Positions 10,850 through 23,759 of a stretch of 64,000 bases of DNA are shown piece by piece; positions within the stretch are counted from its first letter, which is position 1, and the number at the start of each line of letters is the position of its first letter. Position numbers and translations under genes: made by a program. The stretch comes from Monosporascus cannonballus. Its lineage: Eukaryota > Ascomycota > Sordariomycetes > Xylariales. Location of the stretch: assembly GCA_004154925.1 (NCBI GenBank), contig QJNS01000201.1, forward strand, positions 1-64,000, in the 5' to 3' direction. The notes under the pieces are model-generated. The model searched no databases. It was not told where the DNA came from and was given only the letters and a program-made list of their open reading frames with translations.

Positions 10850-13225
10850 ATGTACGTATTTAATTTTTTTTTCTTAACGTTATAATATTTATATACATAT
10901 TTAAAATGTTTTTAAGATTTTTACGTATTATACTTAACGGGCCAGCCTTTTTATTTAATTAGATATTTACGTTACCACTAGTTATTTGATATCTTTTATT
11001 ACTTATTTTTCCTATTCCTTTATTAGGTCCGGTAACTTTATCTGGATATTGCCCGATTTCCGGTTATATTACGGTTTTAAAAAAGATATTAAAAATATAT
11101 TATATATCTGTTAATATTTTGTAAAAAAGATTATTCTGTGCGCTTAAAAATCTATTTGTTTTTTGATAGTAACCCGAATATAAATAGGTACAGGTTTTTT
11201 ATTTTTAAATTTAAAAATTTTAGTTAATAAATTTACTTATTGCCTTAATTGGAATTCTATGGGCATATAGCGTTTATCATAATACTTTTTTTAGGCTGCC
11301 ATTATTTTTTTCCAGTATTCGTATATTATTTAACGAGTAACCACCATTTTCTCGAAGCGCCTTTTAATTTTTTATACTTATTCTTTAAACCTTTATAAAA
11401 GGTATTTTACTATCCTTAAATAGTATCTATATAGGGTTTCGAACGGGAAGCAACCAATAAATGCGTTTTGCGTATTGTTATATACGAATTCCGTTTTTCG
11501 TAATAACCTTATCCAATTATTTTAATATTTATTAACGTGGTGACGGAAATAATGTTTTAAGATTTAATAAATACGTTCCGTTTGTTTATCGGTTTACAAA
11601 TAATAAACGGTTAATATTTATTGCTTTATTTTTCGTTTCATATAAAATTCCGCCTTAAATTAATTTTTTTCATAATTTGTTTTTATTATTAATAATTCCG
11701 GCTGGCGTATTAAATCTGTATTTAATTTCGTTATAAAGCAGTTGGGCTAATTCGGCTGCGGTTAAGGTTTTAACCGTAAGAATAAATAATTTTAATTTCG
11801 TAAAGCGGTTGACGATCACCAGAATTACGTTATATTTTAACCCGTTTAAACTTAGGCTTTTAAAAAGTCCTGTAATAAAATTTAACGAGATTTCTTGAAA
11901 AGGTTATTTAGGTAATAGCAGGGGCTATAGTTATCCATATAGTTTATGGTATAATTTTATTATATCTTACTAGTTCGGATATTATTTGGTATATTCTTAA
12001 ATATCGTTCGTTATATTTTCCCAATAAAACTTTTTGGTTATCAGTTTTAACGTATGAATATATTCCATATATCTTGCCCTTGAGTTAGTATGGTATTAAT
12101 TAATTAATTATTTCCGTAAAACGTTTTACAACGGATTTACGAATTTATCTCAATAATATAAAACCTTATTTAGGTCTAGGATATATCCTTCCTTTATTCC
12201 GGCTTAGTATCTAATTATCCGTATTAATTTTATAATATTTAAATCTTTAATTTGCAGTTTTTAAACCTAATTATAAAACTGTCGGAAAGTTTTTAGCTAT
12301 AATGCCGTTTCGTCCTTAAATAGCTCCTTTGTTAAAAAACGTAAAACGTACTAGTTATAAATAATAGCTTTAATATTAATCTTGTTTTTCTTAAATTTTT
12401 CGGAATCTAATTGTAATACGGTTATAATTTACGGTTATTATTATTTAACCGTTAATTATATTATTATTACGATGCGTATTTGTATTTATGTTCGCAAACG
12501 ATAAGTTTGGCAAATATATAGTTTCTTATTTTTTTTCGAAAGTTTTTTGCAATCGTATAACGAAGGTTTTCCGTTTTTTTACGCAGATAATGGGTATTTA
12601 AGTTTCTGCTATTTAAAATCTGGGTAGGAATTTTACAGCGAACGAATTTTGCATTATTTTTATAAGGATTTTTGCCCCTTTATAAAATTTTAAGTCGCGC
12701 TGTATATCTATAATCGTTTTCCGTATGTTTTCCGGTATATTATTCGTGGATCCGGGTTTTTATGTAACGTAAGGATTACGTTTTTATACGCGATTTTTTC
12801 TGATATGTAATCCGGGCGTTTAAATAGCTTATCCGCCGGGTTAGCGGCATCCGGTCGGTATTAGATTTTAAAATTAAATTACGTAAGGCGATAAACTTAT
12901 CGGGTTAACTTTTCCTTAAGATTATGCGCCGGCGCCTTTACTATATCCTTTAGCGCTATATAATCGATAAGTATTAGGAAATTTTTTTCCGTACCCTTAA
13001 GGTACTACCGCTAATATTTTAGGCTTTTTATGATCGCTAATAATTCTTATTATCTTATAACCTATTATTTTTCGGTTAGATTTAGCTTTCGCGACAAGTA
13101 TATAATTAGGCGTTAATATTTTCCGTATTTTTGTAAAAATATCCCTGATATGGCTTTTACTAAGGCGCCTGTTTTAACCCTGGTATTTTTGGCGTTATCT
13201 TAGTGGCGGAAAATAGTTGCCGACT
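10850..13225 (-). pseudogene. Integrase and RNase H part of pol, family A full unit
   Basis: On the minus strand around 11720-11850 the frame reads VILVIVNRFTKLKLFI, matching the integrase core pattern VIVDRFTK with the first catalytic Asp changed to Asn (GAC to AAC, a RIP-type change). Farther left come a QTNGTY segment (gypsy integrases commonly have QTDGQTE-like sequence here) and an NAxNATTG-like region. The frame is cut at 13230 by C1 and continues at 20421. All copies are dead. Confidence 0.65.
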
Positions 13226-13230
13226 GAAAG

Positions 13231-13646
13231 TGTGACGGCTAGAAGGTTTAACCAACTATTAAACCTTAGTCGTACGGGTTTATGTTAGCAGAAGTATCGT
13301 GGAAATCTGAGCAATAAATACAGTAATCGTGTTACGTCTCGTAATTCCAAGGGTGCCTTAGGTAACGATGTTATATTATAAGCTAAACCTATCTAAACTA
13401 TGGAAATAATAAGCGTATATATCCTCCTTCTGGCTTAGGATGCTTATCATAACTTAATAACATTTCTCTGGTTAAATCTCCTGAAACCCCTTTAAGCCCC
13501 CTTTGGTGCTTAACCAGCTTAAGCCCTTTTGACCAATTAGGGCCTTTAAGTTCTTCAAGCTAATTACGTAACTTTTTGACTAGGTCGGGGTCTGATTTTT
13601 CAGGATCCCGACCGTTTTTAAAAGCTAAAACCGTTAAATTATAATA
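13231..13646 (-). repeat. 3' LTR of C1 (alpha type)
   Basis: It reads TGTGACGGCTAG at its left edge, the reverse of the C LTR end. It is less RIP-mutated than its partner at 20002. The alpha U3 with AAGCCC/CTTAAG repeats is visible at 13490-13560. Confidence 0.9.
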
Positions 13647-13842
13647 CGATCTCCCCTTTTCTAGGATCTTTGTCCTTAAAGATTAAATTATTCGTTTGTT
13701 AATTTTTAATAAATATTTTTCCCTTTTTTATACTTATTATATCGGGTTATATTAAAAAGTCCAAATTTCGCAAACGTATTAACGGGTTCGTATTTTCAAA
13801 ACGAATTAACCATTTTAATTTTATTATATTTTCAATTTTTTT

Positions 13843-14385
13843 TGTTCTCGTTATAAATTTGCAAACAAAATTTAAAAAGCTTATTGCAACCTAGGAAAAT
13901 ATGTTTTTTATATTGCTTACGGAAATCCTTATAATCTTTTTAGTCTTTCCGAATTTAAATACCTGCAATTAGTTATCGAAAAAGACCGTTTGGAATTAAA
14001 AAAAAGTATTGCTGAAAAGGAACTTTTAAAAGTTTAATAATATTTTAACGAATTATTCGGTCGTTTAAATTATTCGCGAAAACAAAAGAAACTTTTTCTC
14101 TAACATAGGATTAAGTTATTTCGCCGCGGTATTCAGGGTGCGGAAACCATAAAGGAATTTAAGCGTTTCGAAAAGGAACAAAAATAATTGCAGTCCGCCG
14201 TCGCGGCTGTTACGTTAGCGCAGGCCGCGGCCGACTGGCCCGATATCCCGGTTATTAACTGGTTAACTATGGATTGGAATGCGCCTATCGTTATTGGTTA
14301 AAGTTCTTTATTAGGCGTTGAATATCAAGAAGATTTTTGGCAGGTTCCCAAATATTTTCGAAATCCGGATACTTTTTCCATTTGA
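13843..14385 (+). pseudogene. Antisense 3' ORF of C1 with zinc-cluster-like start
   Basis: A single plus-strand frame of 181 codons, opposite to pol, ends at TGA 14383-14385. It is broken by six stops, all TAA. The N-terminus has Cys-x2-Tyr-x6-stop-x8-Tyr-x2-Tyr-x6-Tyr, which lines up with the Cx2Cx6Cx8Cx2Cx6C pattern of the copy at 40975-41064 if Tyr are RIP-changed Cys. A Lys/Glu-rich coiled-coil-like middle follows (KEFKRFEKEQK), then an Ala-rich stretch and the tail DFWQVPKYFRNPDTFSI. The stretch 14150-14300 stays GC-rich. The same protein shape recurs in three other C copies. The frame is real by conservation; its function is unknown. Confidence 0.65.
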
Positions 14386-14989
14386 TCAGATATTAGGTAA
14401 ATTTATCTTATTTTCGCATATCGAATTTTTTTTATTTCGTATGCTTATTTATCCTTTACCTTTACGTCGTCTTATGCTATATATATTTTAATTATGTCCG
14501 TTATTAATTCGAAAAAAAAACCGTAAAAATTTAAATAAAATTTGACTTTTGTCGGACATTTTAATTAATATTTAATTTTAAGGTTTTCTTTATAATTTTA
14601 TATAAATTAATATATTTAAAACGGAGTTTTATATTGGGTTATTTTATTTAAATATTCTTAATAACGAAAAAAACTATTTCCCTTTTTTCGAAAGTTAATC
14701 CATTTAAATATTGTAGTTATCATATTTGCTTATTTAATTTTTTACAAATTCTAATTCTGTTTTTATTTTTTAATATAATTATCGTAATTATTCCGACGGA
14801 AAGATTATTTTAATATTAATTAGGCTTTTGTTTTGAACGTTTTTGTAAATTTTCGAAATATAACCAAAATTTACGTTTGTTAATATTATTTTAATATTTT
14901 CGTAATATTTAATATTATAAGTTAATTATATAATTAATAATTTGTAACTTAATTATTTCATTTACAATTAATATAACACTATAAGTTAA

Positions 14990-17900
14990 TTTTTAAATTT
15001 GAATTTATTCGTTTTATTTATTTATCCGTTTATGGTTTACATGCGTTAAATAACTTATGATTTAGGCCGATTTATGTTATCAGGCCTTGCCAAAATTTAA
15101 ATATAAATATTGATCCTTTATTTAAAATAATTTCTATAGGTAATCCGTATATGTTAAAAATATGTTTAAAAGAGTGTATATTATATGTTCGGCGTTTATG
15201 TCCTCATAATATGATAAAAAATTAGAAAATTTCGTAAGTCGGTTAAAAATTACGAAACTGCTAATATAATGTATTTCCGTAACTGGATTTTTTAATATAA
15301 GAAGTTCAGTAGTAAAATCGAATGTAACTAAATATTATAATCGCTTTATAACTGTAATAGCTGTAATTCTCGGTATGGCTTATGTCGTCAAATTTTTATT
15401 TTAGCGCAAATATCGTATTACTGTATAATTTTTTGTATCGTTAATTTCATTTTAAAAAAGGAATATATATGTTAAAACCGTTCTAGAGTTTTGTAAATTC
15501 CTGGATATCCGTATAACTAGTATTCGTATATTTCTCGTATTAAGTTTTTCCGATATTTTTGTAGAACTTATATCTTATTCGATTTTTGATTTTGTAGGAA
15601 ACTGTTATTATATTATTAAATTTTCTGGTACATATCGAAAAGTAATGCCCGAATTCTTACAATTCGTTATAGGCGTAAATATCCTTTTATAATGGTATCG
15701 AAAATTACATAGCTAACTTTAACCAATTTCTCTTCACGATTTAATCGTTTATTCAGAATATTTGCTTTTTTATTTTTTAAACTTTTCCTATAAATAATAA
15801 CAAACTTGAAATTCGCCAATGTTTCTGCATAACGAAATTATCGTTTTATAAACTTTCTGGTCGTAATGGATCGGGTAGGATTTTAGGGATCCGTATAAAC
15901 TTTTATCTAATATAGGTTTCCCTTTAGGAAATACCTAAACTTTCCAAATGCCATAATAATAACTATAAATTCCTTATTTGGAATACCGTAATTAAGCTTA
16001 ATTTCGTTTAACCTATCAGAAAAAATATAATAAGGTATAATTTGCCTTAATTATCCCGTTATCCGATTATTACACCTAACGTATAATCCGAAATATCGAT
16101 TTTTATCTTAATAAAGCAATTTAAATCGTAAATAATTAATATTAGCTTGCTGGTAATCGCATCTTTAATGTAATGGGGCTGTATAGAGCCCTATTATAGA
16201 GCACCGGACAAACGCCGGTACCAAGCAGCACTAGCGCAGCGCCTTATATGCGAACAGACATAACTGTATTTTCATCTTCCCTTTCATTTCTCTTTAGCTA
16301 GAAAATAAACTCTCATTGGCAACTGATTGCAGACCGCTCAGGGGAAGCCTTTTACATTTAATATCCTAAAATACTTTTTCTATATATAACGTCTATTTAA
16401 AATTTTTTTCTTTTTTCGTAAAATTCGTTAAAAATATAATTATTTTACTAAAATCTCGAATAAACTTTCTATAATAATTAACGAATCCAAAAAATACCTA
16501 TATTTCCTTAATTATCGTTAACGTTTGCCATTGTATAATTATATCAATTTTCTCATAATTTATCTTTATATATTCTAGGATAATTATATATTGCAAATAT
16601 TGTATTTTTTATTTATAAAATTAAATTTCTTTAACATTAACAAATAACTTTACATTTTATAAAACTTAAAAAACCTTATAAATATATCTTATATATGCTT
16701 TTTTGGTTTTAAGAAAATGAAAATATCGTCGAAAGAGCAAATAACGAAAATATCGAAATATTTTCGTAATAAATAATTTATCATACATTAAAAAATTATT
16801 AACACGTTTATAAGTCCTATAAATATAATTAAAAGCTTAAATAATTTAGATTTCGTTTTAAAGGTAATTTTTTATTTATATTCTTTTTTAATCCTAATAA
16901 GTTTATGTTTATTTTTAACATCAAATATTATAAATTATTTAGTTCCGTAAAATCCATCTTTTTTTCCGTAATTAAGGGTAATAATATTTGAATTTTAATA
17001 ATAATATTATTTAATTATCGATAATTAATTACAAATCGCAGTTTTCTGGTCTTTTTTCGTACGAAAAACAAAAGATATTTTATTAGAAATTTCGAAAATT
17101 AAATCTATCCTTTTTATAACCAATCTTTCAGGTATTCTTTAAAAATACTTAATTCGTTTTTATTAAATTTATAAATAAAGTAAAACATCGTTAAAAACCT
17201 TTTTAAAAAATTATTTCTTAATTGTTTTTATTATGTTCTAATATTTTTGTAGGGAATTTCTTTTGAAAAACTACTTATATCTATAATATTATAATAGTAC
17301 ATTAATTGAATCCTTTAATATTGGGAATTATTATTCCTATTTTAAATCGTTATTTAATTATTTTAATTTCGCTTTAATAATAAAAACGATATGTCGTATT
17401 TTTCTTTAATGCTCGTTTTCTTTTTACATTTTATCCTTATAAATAATAAGGTTTTTATCGTATTTTTATGCCTGTATTTATCGCTATTATCGATCGAATA
17501 TTAAGATCTTAATTTTCCTTTTTTTTCTATTTATTAATAAGGAATAAAACGAATTTTACTTAGCTAATTCCATTATTAATTAAAATTCCGTATTAATATA
17601 TCCATAATAATCCTAAAATCATATCGTAAATCCTAAATAAAATAATATCGAAGTTAATTATTTAATATCGTGCTTCAATAAAAATCTCGAAATAATTAAT
17701 TCTGCGTATAAATTCTTCGTTATCGTAAACAAATTCCTAACTTTCGACATTCGTCGTTATATAAGGTTTTAACTTATATCTCCATAATAATTTAAGCTTA
17801 TTAATTATATCTAGTACAACATAATTCCCGCATAGAATTCCGCAATTTACCATTATAATATACCAATACGTTCCGATTCGTATTTCCGAAATAATAAGGT

Positions 17901-19750
17901 TGTTAACGTTTTTATCGTTACGTTTAAAGCCCTTTTCGGGAATTCTTTTGAATTGTTTTAAATTTCGTTATTCTGCCGCTTTTTTATAAGTAACCTTTTT
18001 TATTTAATTCTTATTCAAATTTATTAAACCTTTTCCGTATTTTTTTATTTAATGTATTAAGCTGCTATATTTTTCGGTATTACCAGCGTACTTTTTCTTC
18101 GAACTATATTAGTTATTCTTAATTTTGTTACAATTTTTCTGCTTATCGAATAAATTATTCTTTTATATTTACAACTATGTCTCATAATGCGTCATCTTAA
18201 TTATCGTTTGAAAGATCGTTTATAAACTAATATATATTTTCTTTTTATAATTTTCCTTTTTTAAAAATCTATAATAAATACCAATTGAAAATAAAAGTCC
18301 GTAATAACTTTCTGGCAATATTCTTTTACGGTACCTTAAACTAATTCTTTTTCCGTTTAATAATTATACCATTAAAAATAACAAAAAAGCTCTTCCTACG
18401 GGCATTATTTTTCTTTAGACCAGCTTTCTATTTCGGCCAATTATTAAATATTGTTTAGGGCTATAATTCGAAATTATCGATATTATTATTTATCGTTTTT
18501 ATCATTTTCGGTACGATGTGAAAAAGCGAACCTTTTATAATATATACGGGTAATTCGTTTACAAATATATTATTTCCATTTCTTGTAATTAGGATATTCT
18601 CGTCGTCGACAGTATATAATATGCATTCTGCTATATCGATTAACGGTTTCGGAATAAATTCTTTTTATTTAATTCTAATATTTACGTAACTATCCTTATA
18701 ATGCTTTTTGCTATGTTCGCAATACTTATTAAGCCAGCTTTCTGGCTTTTTGCATTTTTCGTCAAATCTCTTATCATAAGGTCCTTATTAAACCTTTTGC
18801 CATAAGAGACCTAGCCTATATTGAGGCTAAATCATATTTATAGATTTATTTTCATTTTTTTGTTTTTTTCTGCATTATCTCTTAGGTACTAATTTTTAAT
18901 TATCTTAACGGGGTGTCTTAAACGCCGTATATCACGTTACCTTATGCCCCATTTTGTTACTATTATAACATTTAGTTTAACTCCAATTTTTCTTATAAAT
19001 AATTCCTAATTCTATAAATATTGGTTCCATGCTATAAAAAGTATTATTACGTTAAAAAGAGCTAATATTAATCGCATATCAGGATGTATTATTATTCTTT
19101 CCTTTAAAATTCTTAATACGTTATATATATTATTAATCGTTAATTTAAATTACTATAAGAATATAATCCGACAAATAATTAGATTAATTAAGCTTAAAAA
19201 GTTCCTTTTATATGTCTTTTTTTAGGTCGTCAAAAAAACTTAATTATTCATATTTTTTATCCTTAATTCAGCTTAGTTGCTAATTAAATTAACTTATTAC
19301 CGTAACTGGATATTAATCCCTTTTAACGTAATTACTAAATCTATATCTCGGCTTTTATTTTCTCTTTTATTATTCCGAAAAATTTGTTAATATTTGTTCG
19401 AATTATTCGTAATCGCTATAAATTCCTATTACTTTTAAGCTTCGTTTTTCGGTTGGCAAAATAACGTACGTTTTTATAACGGACTTAACTCAAATAACCG
19501 CGTTTCCGATAAATCGTCCGATTACAAATTTAATTCGTATAATAAACGTAACAAATCGAAAAACAAAATACCTAAAATATATTCGGCATTAAATCAAAAA
19601 TGATTACAACTTAATTAAGCTTCCGTCAAAGAATTCTGGCTTAAGAAACTTAAAAACCTTTTTTAATTCCTTAATAAAATTTAGCTAAATAATTTGGCTT
19701 ATTCGAAAAAAATTTCCGATTTCAGAACCCTTTTTTTAACCTTCTTATAA
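14990..19750 (-). pseudogene. Gag-pol remnant of C1
   Basis: On the minus strand the RT active site reads SFDDIFIF (FDD codons at 16725-16733), preceded and followed by typical gypsy RT spacing. Integrase remnants lie around 15000-15700. A gag zinc-knuckle remnant with NKMGH lies at about 18941-18975. Heavy RIP leaves stops throughout. The solo D LTR at 16169-16356 splits the region downstream of the active site. Confidence 0.7.
16169..16356 (-). mobile_element. Solo LTR, family D (188 bp, inverted copy)
   Basis: It runs TGTAATGGGGCTG to GCCTTTTACA, with perfect tttaa duplications (16164-16168 and 16357-16361). It is nearly identical, inverted, to 2099-2286. It is GC-normal inside RIP-mutated C1 pol. 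Confidence 0.92.
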
Positions 19751-20001
19751 ACGGCTTAAAAGGACGTCGTAAAATCATTATTATCTCTTTTAAGCCAAAT
19801 AATACGTTCGTTTATAATATCCAGACGTCGAAAAACCTTTTTGCAAAAAAAGTAAAACTTTTTTTTCTTTTCGGATTTCATTTTAATATCCGAATAATCA
19901 GGGACTTAATAAATACGTTATTCGGGCTATTTGCTAATAGATATAACGCTAATAAATATTACTTAAATTTTAACGGTATAATTAAATAAGCATTTATAAT
20001 A

Positions 20002-20415
20002 TATAACAGTTAAAGGATTTAATTAATTATTAAACCTTAATCGTATAAGCTTATATTAATAGAAATATCGTAAGAATTTAAGTAATAAATATAGTAATCC
20101 TATTACGTTTCGTAATTCCACAAATACCTTAAATAATAATATTATATTATAAACTACAGCTATTTAAATTATGGAAATAATAAACGTATATATTTTTTGG
20201 AGCTCAAAATATTCATTATCGCTTAACAATATTGTTCTGGGTAAGTATCCTTAAGCCCCTTTAAGCCCCCTCTGGTGCTTAACCGGCTTAAGCCCTTTTG
20301 ACCAACCAGGGCCTTTGAGTTCTTTAAGCCAGTTACGTGACCTCTTGGCTGGGTCGGGGTCTGGCTTTTCAGGATCTCGACCGTTTCCAGGAGCCAAGAC
20401 TGTTAGGTCATAACA
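20002..20415 (-). repeat. 5' LTR of C1
   Basis: The left half is strongly RIP-mutated. The right half (20230-20415) is almost unmutated and shows the alpha U3 with GCCTTTGAGTTCTTTAAGCC and CACGTAAC-like sequence. It pairs with 13231-13646. Confidence 0.9.
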
Positions 20416-20420
20416 GAAAG

Positions 20421-23380
20421 GTATCTTTTAAGTTTCGGAACGCCTTTTTAGCCTTTTCGGGCTACCGGAATTCTGCTATTTTACCTTTGTTTTACGTCCT
20501 TTTTAAGAGCCTAGTGATAGGTTCGGTAATACGCGAATAATGGGCGATAAATTTCCGATAGAGATTTGCGAATCCCAGAAATATTTAAATATTATAAATT
20601 AACTTTGGTTCTAGCCGTATTTCGATAATATCGACCTGTCCGCGGTTTATTTCCAAACCGTCGGTACTAATTATAAATCCTAAGAATTTTATCCTTTTTT
20701 TGAAAAATTTGTATTTAAACGTTTTAACAACTAATTAATATTATAATAACCGTTTATTAACTAGCTGGAAATATTTTATATATTTTCTTTTCGTTATCCG
20801 AACACATAATTATATTATCTAGATATATTATGCATATATAGTTAATTAATTAAGTTAATACTTTATGTATATAGGCCTAGAACGTAACTAACGTATTGTT
20901 AAAGCCAAATGGCATAACCGTATATTTAAATTGCCCGTACTAAGTTCGGAAAGCAGTTTTCCATTAATCGCCCTTTTTAATTTTAATGCGGTAATAAATA
21001 TTTTTAAGATTAATTTTCGAAAACACTTTAATTAACCCTAAGCGATTTATTACTTTTGTAATTAAGAGTAAAGGGTATCGGTTTTTTATCGTTACCCGAT
21101 TTAACCCCCTATAATTAACGTTTAATTGGAGACAGCCGTTTTTCTTAGGCAAAAATAATATTGGTGCCTTTACGTCCGTTTTCGAATAACGTATCCGGCC
21201 TACCTTTAGGTTTTTTTTGGATAGATTTTTCGAATACCTTTTTTTAAGCTTCTAAAATAAGGTCAATTAGGCCGCATAAAGGAGTTTTCCCTGGGATGAA
21301 ATTTATTACATATTTTGTCCCTAACAGCTAAGGTATTTTTTTCGCTGCTTTTTCGGAATATATTTGCCGAAAATTTTCTAAGTAAGTAAAGAAATTAGTT
21401 AACCCCCGTTCTTGTTATTTCCCGAATTCCGAGATATCTAGTTTTTCGGCTAGGTTTATTAAGTTAACGATATAAATTTACTTACTTAAAAACATTAAAT
21501 TTACTATTTTTTATTTGTTAACTGTTTATAAGTGTCCGTATAATTATTAATATATAACTATATTTAATAAAATCCCTAATTTACCTATTCCGGGTCTAAA
21601 TAATAGGAAATAAAGCGCTTTTCGATCGTAACATATTATAAAGTAAATTTATTTAAAATTTTATTCGTTCCCGTTACTATCTATTATATTAATAAGAATT
21701 TTATAAGCTTTATAATATTTGATATACGCGCCGTTAACGCTAATAAGGCCTAGAATATTTACGGAAATTAATTAAATGTTAAGTTTTTTCGTAAACTTTC
21801 TGCTTATAGTATTTACCTGTACTCCGGTATTTCTATTTCCTTATATTATTATATCCTTTAATCTTTTTTAATTAATACCTTTCTTTTAAAAAACGGCTTT
21901 ATTTTAACTATTTTAAAATTATAAACCGAAATAAATTAAATATATACGTTTATTTCGGTTTCTTTTTTAGGTTTACGTTTAAGAACTAATCTAATTTATT
22001 GTTATATATTATAACGTTTTATACGGCCTTCGGAAATTGATTTCCGTATAACCGGGATAACAGGATTTTCGTATCTTTTTTTTAATTTGCAATTTACGTT
22101 TTTATAACTTAGTTTTTTACAGTTATAATATGTAAGTAAATCTTTATGAAAATCAGAAGTATTAAGTCGTACGGATTTATTCCGACCGGAATTATATCGG
22201 CGATTATTTGTTTTTTTAATATAAAAATGCCTATAATCTCCATTATTTTTAGGCAATAATTTCAAATTGCTTCAAAAACGGTTTTTCTCGAAAACGTTAA
22301 AATAAAATCGTTTATCCTTATTAATGCTTTTAACGAAAAATAATCGGTTTTCTATCACCTTTTTCTAGGCGTCCTAATAACGTTTTACCTTATTTATTAA
22401 GTTATTAATTTGTTTTAATTTTACGTTTTCTTCGTAATAAAATATTTTATAACCCTAATATTAATTTATAAAGGTAATTAAAAGCAAAATCCTTATTATT
22501 TCGATCGTTTTCCTAATTAAAAACGTCCATATACTTTATTTTATAAATTAAAAACTTTTATTTAATATAAAAACTTAACGGTAATTAATCGGATTATTAT
22601 CGTAATTCCATAAATTATTCTTTATATTCCATATCGTGAAAATTAATATTTACGTAATATTTCCTTTTAAACATACATAAATGTTTTATTTTTATTTTTT
22701 TTTACAATTAAAATAATTAAGCGTAATACGGTATAATCGCTAAACGTTCGTAATAAAAATATTTATATGGCTTATGGCCTATTGGATATAAGTAAAAGTA
22801 TTTCGCCTTGGTTTTTCGGCGTAAACCTCCGTAATAAGTTTTATTCAATTTTTTTTAATTAACGTATATTCGAAAAGTTTCGGGTAATTATAACGCAGTA
22901 TTTATTTATCGCCTTTAAGTTTTTATAATAACATCGTAATTAATTTATAAAACTTTAATTTTCTAACTTATATTATTACTTATTATTCGGCCAATTAACG
23001 GAATAATTTTAAATATTATTTGTTTTATTAACGAATAATCTCCAAAGTTTAATTATTATTAAGGGGTTTAACGCTTTTTTACTTTAAATTCTAAGATGCG
23101 GTCGTTATATTACGTCCGTTTTCCGACCATTTAATTAACCGTTATTAGGACGTATTCTTATTTTATATATAAGGTGAATCAAGGTTTCGGAAATTATGGT
23201 CCTTTGTCCGTTAAGGCTTTGTTATAAGCTTTTTCGCCTATTCCCGTACCGTAATCGATCGTTCGTCGGTTGGGTTCCGATCGGCAATTTTTTCGACTAA
23301 TAACTTAAGTTCGTTTTGTAATCGGCGAACTTTGCTTTTGGTAATTATTACGTTATTCTTTATAATAAAGATAGAAAAAT
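20421..23380 (-). pseudogene. Gag and reverse transcriptase remnant of family A
   Basis: RT block at 20964-21152 reads PKKNGCLQLNVNYRGLN, then TIKNRYPL and FSKINLKNIYYRIKIKKGD, matching Ty3/gypsy RT motifs. The motif-A Asp has become Asn. Farther on the minus strand LDNIIMCSDNEK (about 20800-20830) is the YLDD box with D changed to N. Gag lies at 22002-22265. All changes fit RIP (G-to-A on this strand). The family is Ty3/gypsy with good confidence. Confidence 0.85.
22089..22130 (-). other. RIP-damaged gag CCHC zinc knuckle of A
   Basis: It reads YYNCKKLSYKNVNC. Spacing is that of CX2CX4HX4C, with the first Cys and the His both now Tyr. Cys TGY to TAY and His CAY to TAY are exactly the two changes RIP makes. 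Confidence 0.75.
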
Positions 23381-23588
23381 TATAAGATAATAAATAATTA
23401 TAAACTGGGATAAGGTAATTTCCGACTAGTTATGAGGCAGATTTTAAAAAATAAATTATATCCGGTTATTTTTATCTAGTATTTCTTATTAGCTGCCAGA
23501 TAATAGATTTATATTAGTAAGTGGGTCGGTAGCTGATCGGTAGTTGGTCGGCTACTAGCCTCATTCTTATAAGGGCTATATTCTTCCA
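23381..23588 (-). repeat. 5' LTR of element A
   Basis: It is 208 bp, moderately RIP-mutated, starting TATAAGATAA and followed by the atttt duplication. The right part (23515-23570) is better preserved. Confidence 0.88.
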
Positions 23589-23593
23589 ATTTT

Positions 23594-23679
23594 ATTGTTC
23601 TAAAAACTCGCGATATTCTTATTAACATAAACTCGTACGACTTGGGTTTAATAATTAGTTAAACCGCCTAGCTGTTATA
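23594..23679 (+). repeat. Right part of split 5' LTR of C-outer
   Basis: It continues the LTR broken at 2434. The constant U5 (AACATAAACTCGTACGACTTGG) and end AGCTGTTATA are recognisable. The C interior starts at 23680. Confidence 0.9.
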
Positions 23680-23759
23680 TATTGCAAATGTTTATTTAAT
23701 AGTATCGTTAAACTTTAAGCCATATTATCGATATTATATTTACTAACAAATAGCTCGAA

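Larger units (their letters stand above)
13231..20415 (-). mobile_element. Full-length family-C Ty3/gypsy element C1
   Basis: LTRs are at 13231-13646 (416 bp) and 20002-20415 (414 bp), flanked by identical gaaag (13226-13230 and 20416-20420). It is inserted in the A integrase/RNase H region, which resumes exactly. Pol is on the minus strand, so the 5' LTR is on the right. A purine tract (seen as CTCCCCTTTTC) abuts the left LTR. The interior contains gag, RT and integrase remnants on the minus strand and a plus-strand ORF next to the left LTR. A solo D LTR lies at 16169. Without it the element is about 6990 bp. Confidence 0.92.
2435..23588 (-). mobile_element. Family-A Ty3/gypsy retrotransposon with nested insertions
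   Basis: LTRs of about 207 bp lie at 2435-2641 and 23381-23588, flanked by identical atttt (2430-2434 and 23589-23593). The host C LTR continues cleanly on both sides. Pol lies on the minus strand, so the 3' LTR is on the left, and a purine tract (seen as TTTCTTTTTT) abuts it. Reading right to left the block is a 5' LTR, a complete interior, an internal LTR (9018-9222), a second interior truncated in RT, and the 3' LTR. Without the C1 insertion the complete unit (9018-23588) is about 7.4 kb. Nested inside are B, a solo A LTR, and C1 with a solo D LTR. Confidence 0.85.

Noticed and set aside
13226..20420. Shared gaaag duplication of D (2099) and C1 (13231) as site specificity
   Set aside because: Other insertions of the same families use unrelated 5-mers, so it is probably coincidence.
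2435..23588. Repeated A LTR copies as a satellite or CRISPR-like array
   Set aside because: Copies are kilobases apart, have target duplications and are attached to gypsy interiors.
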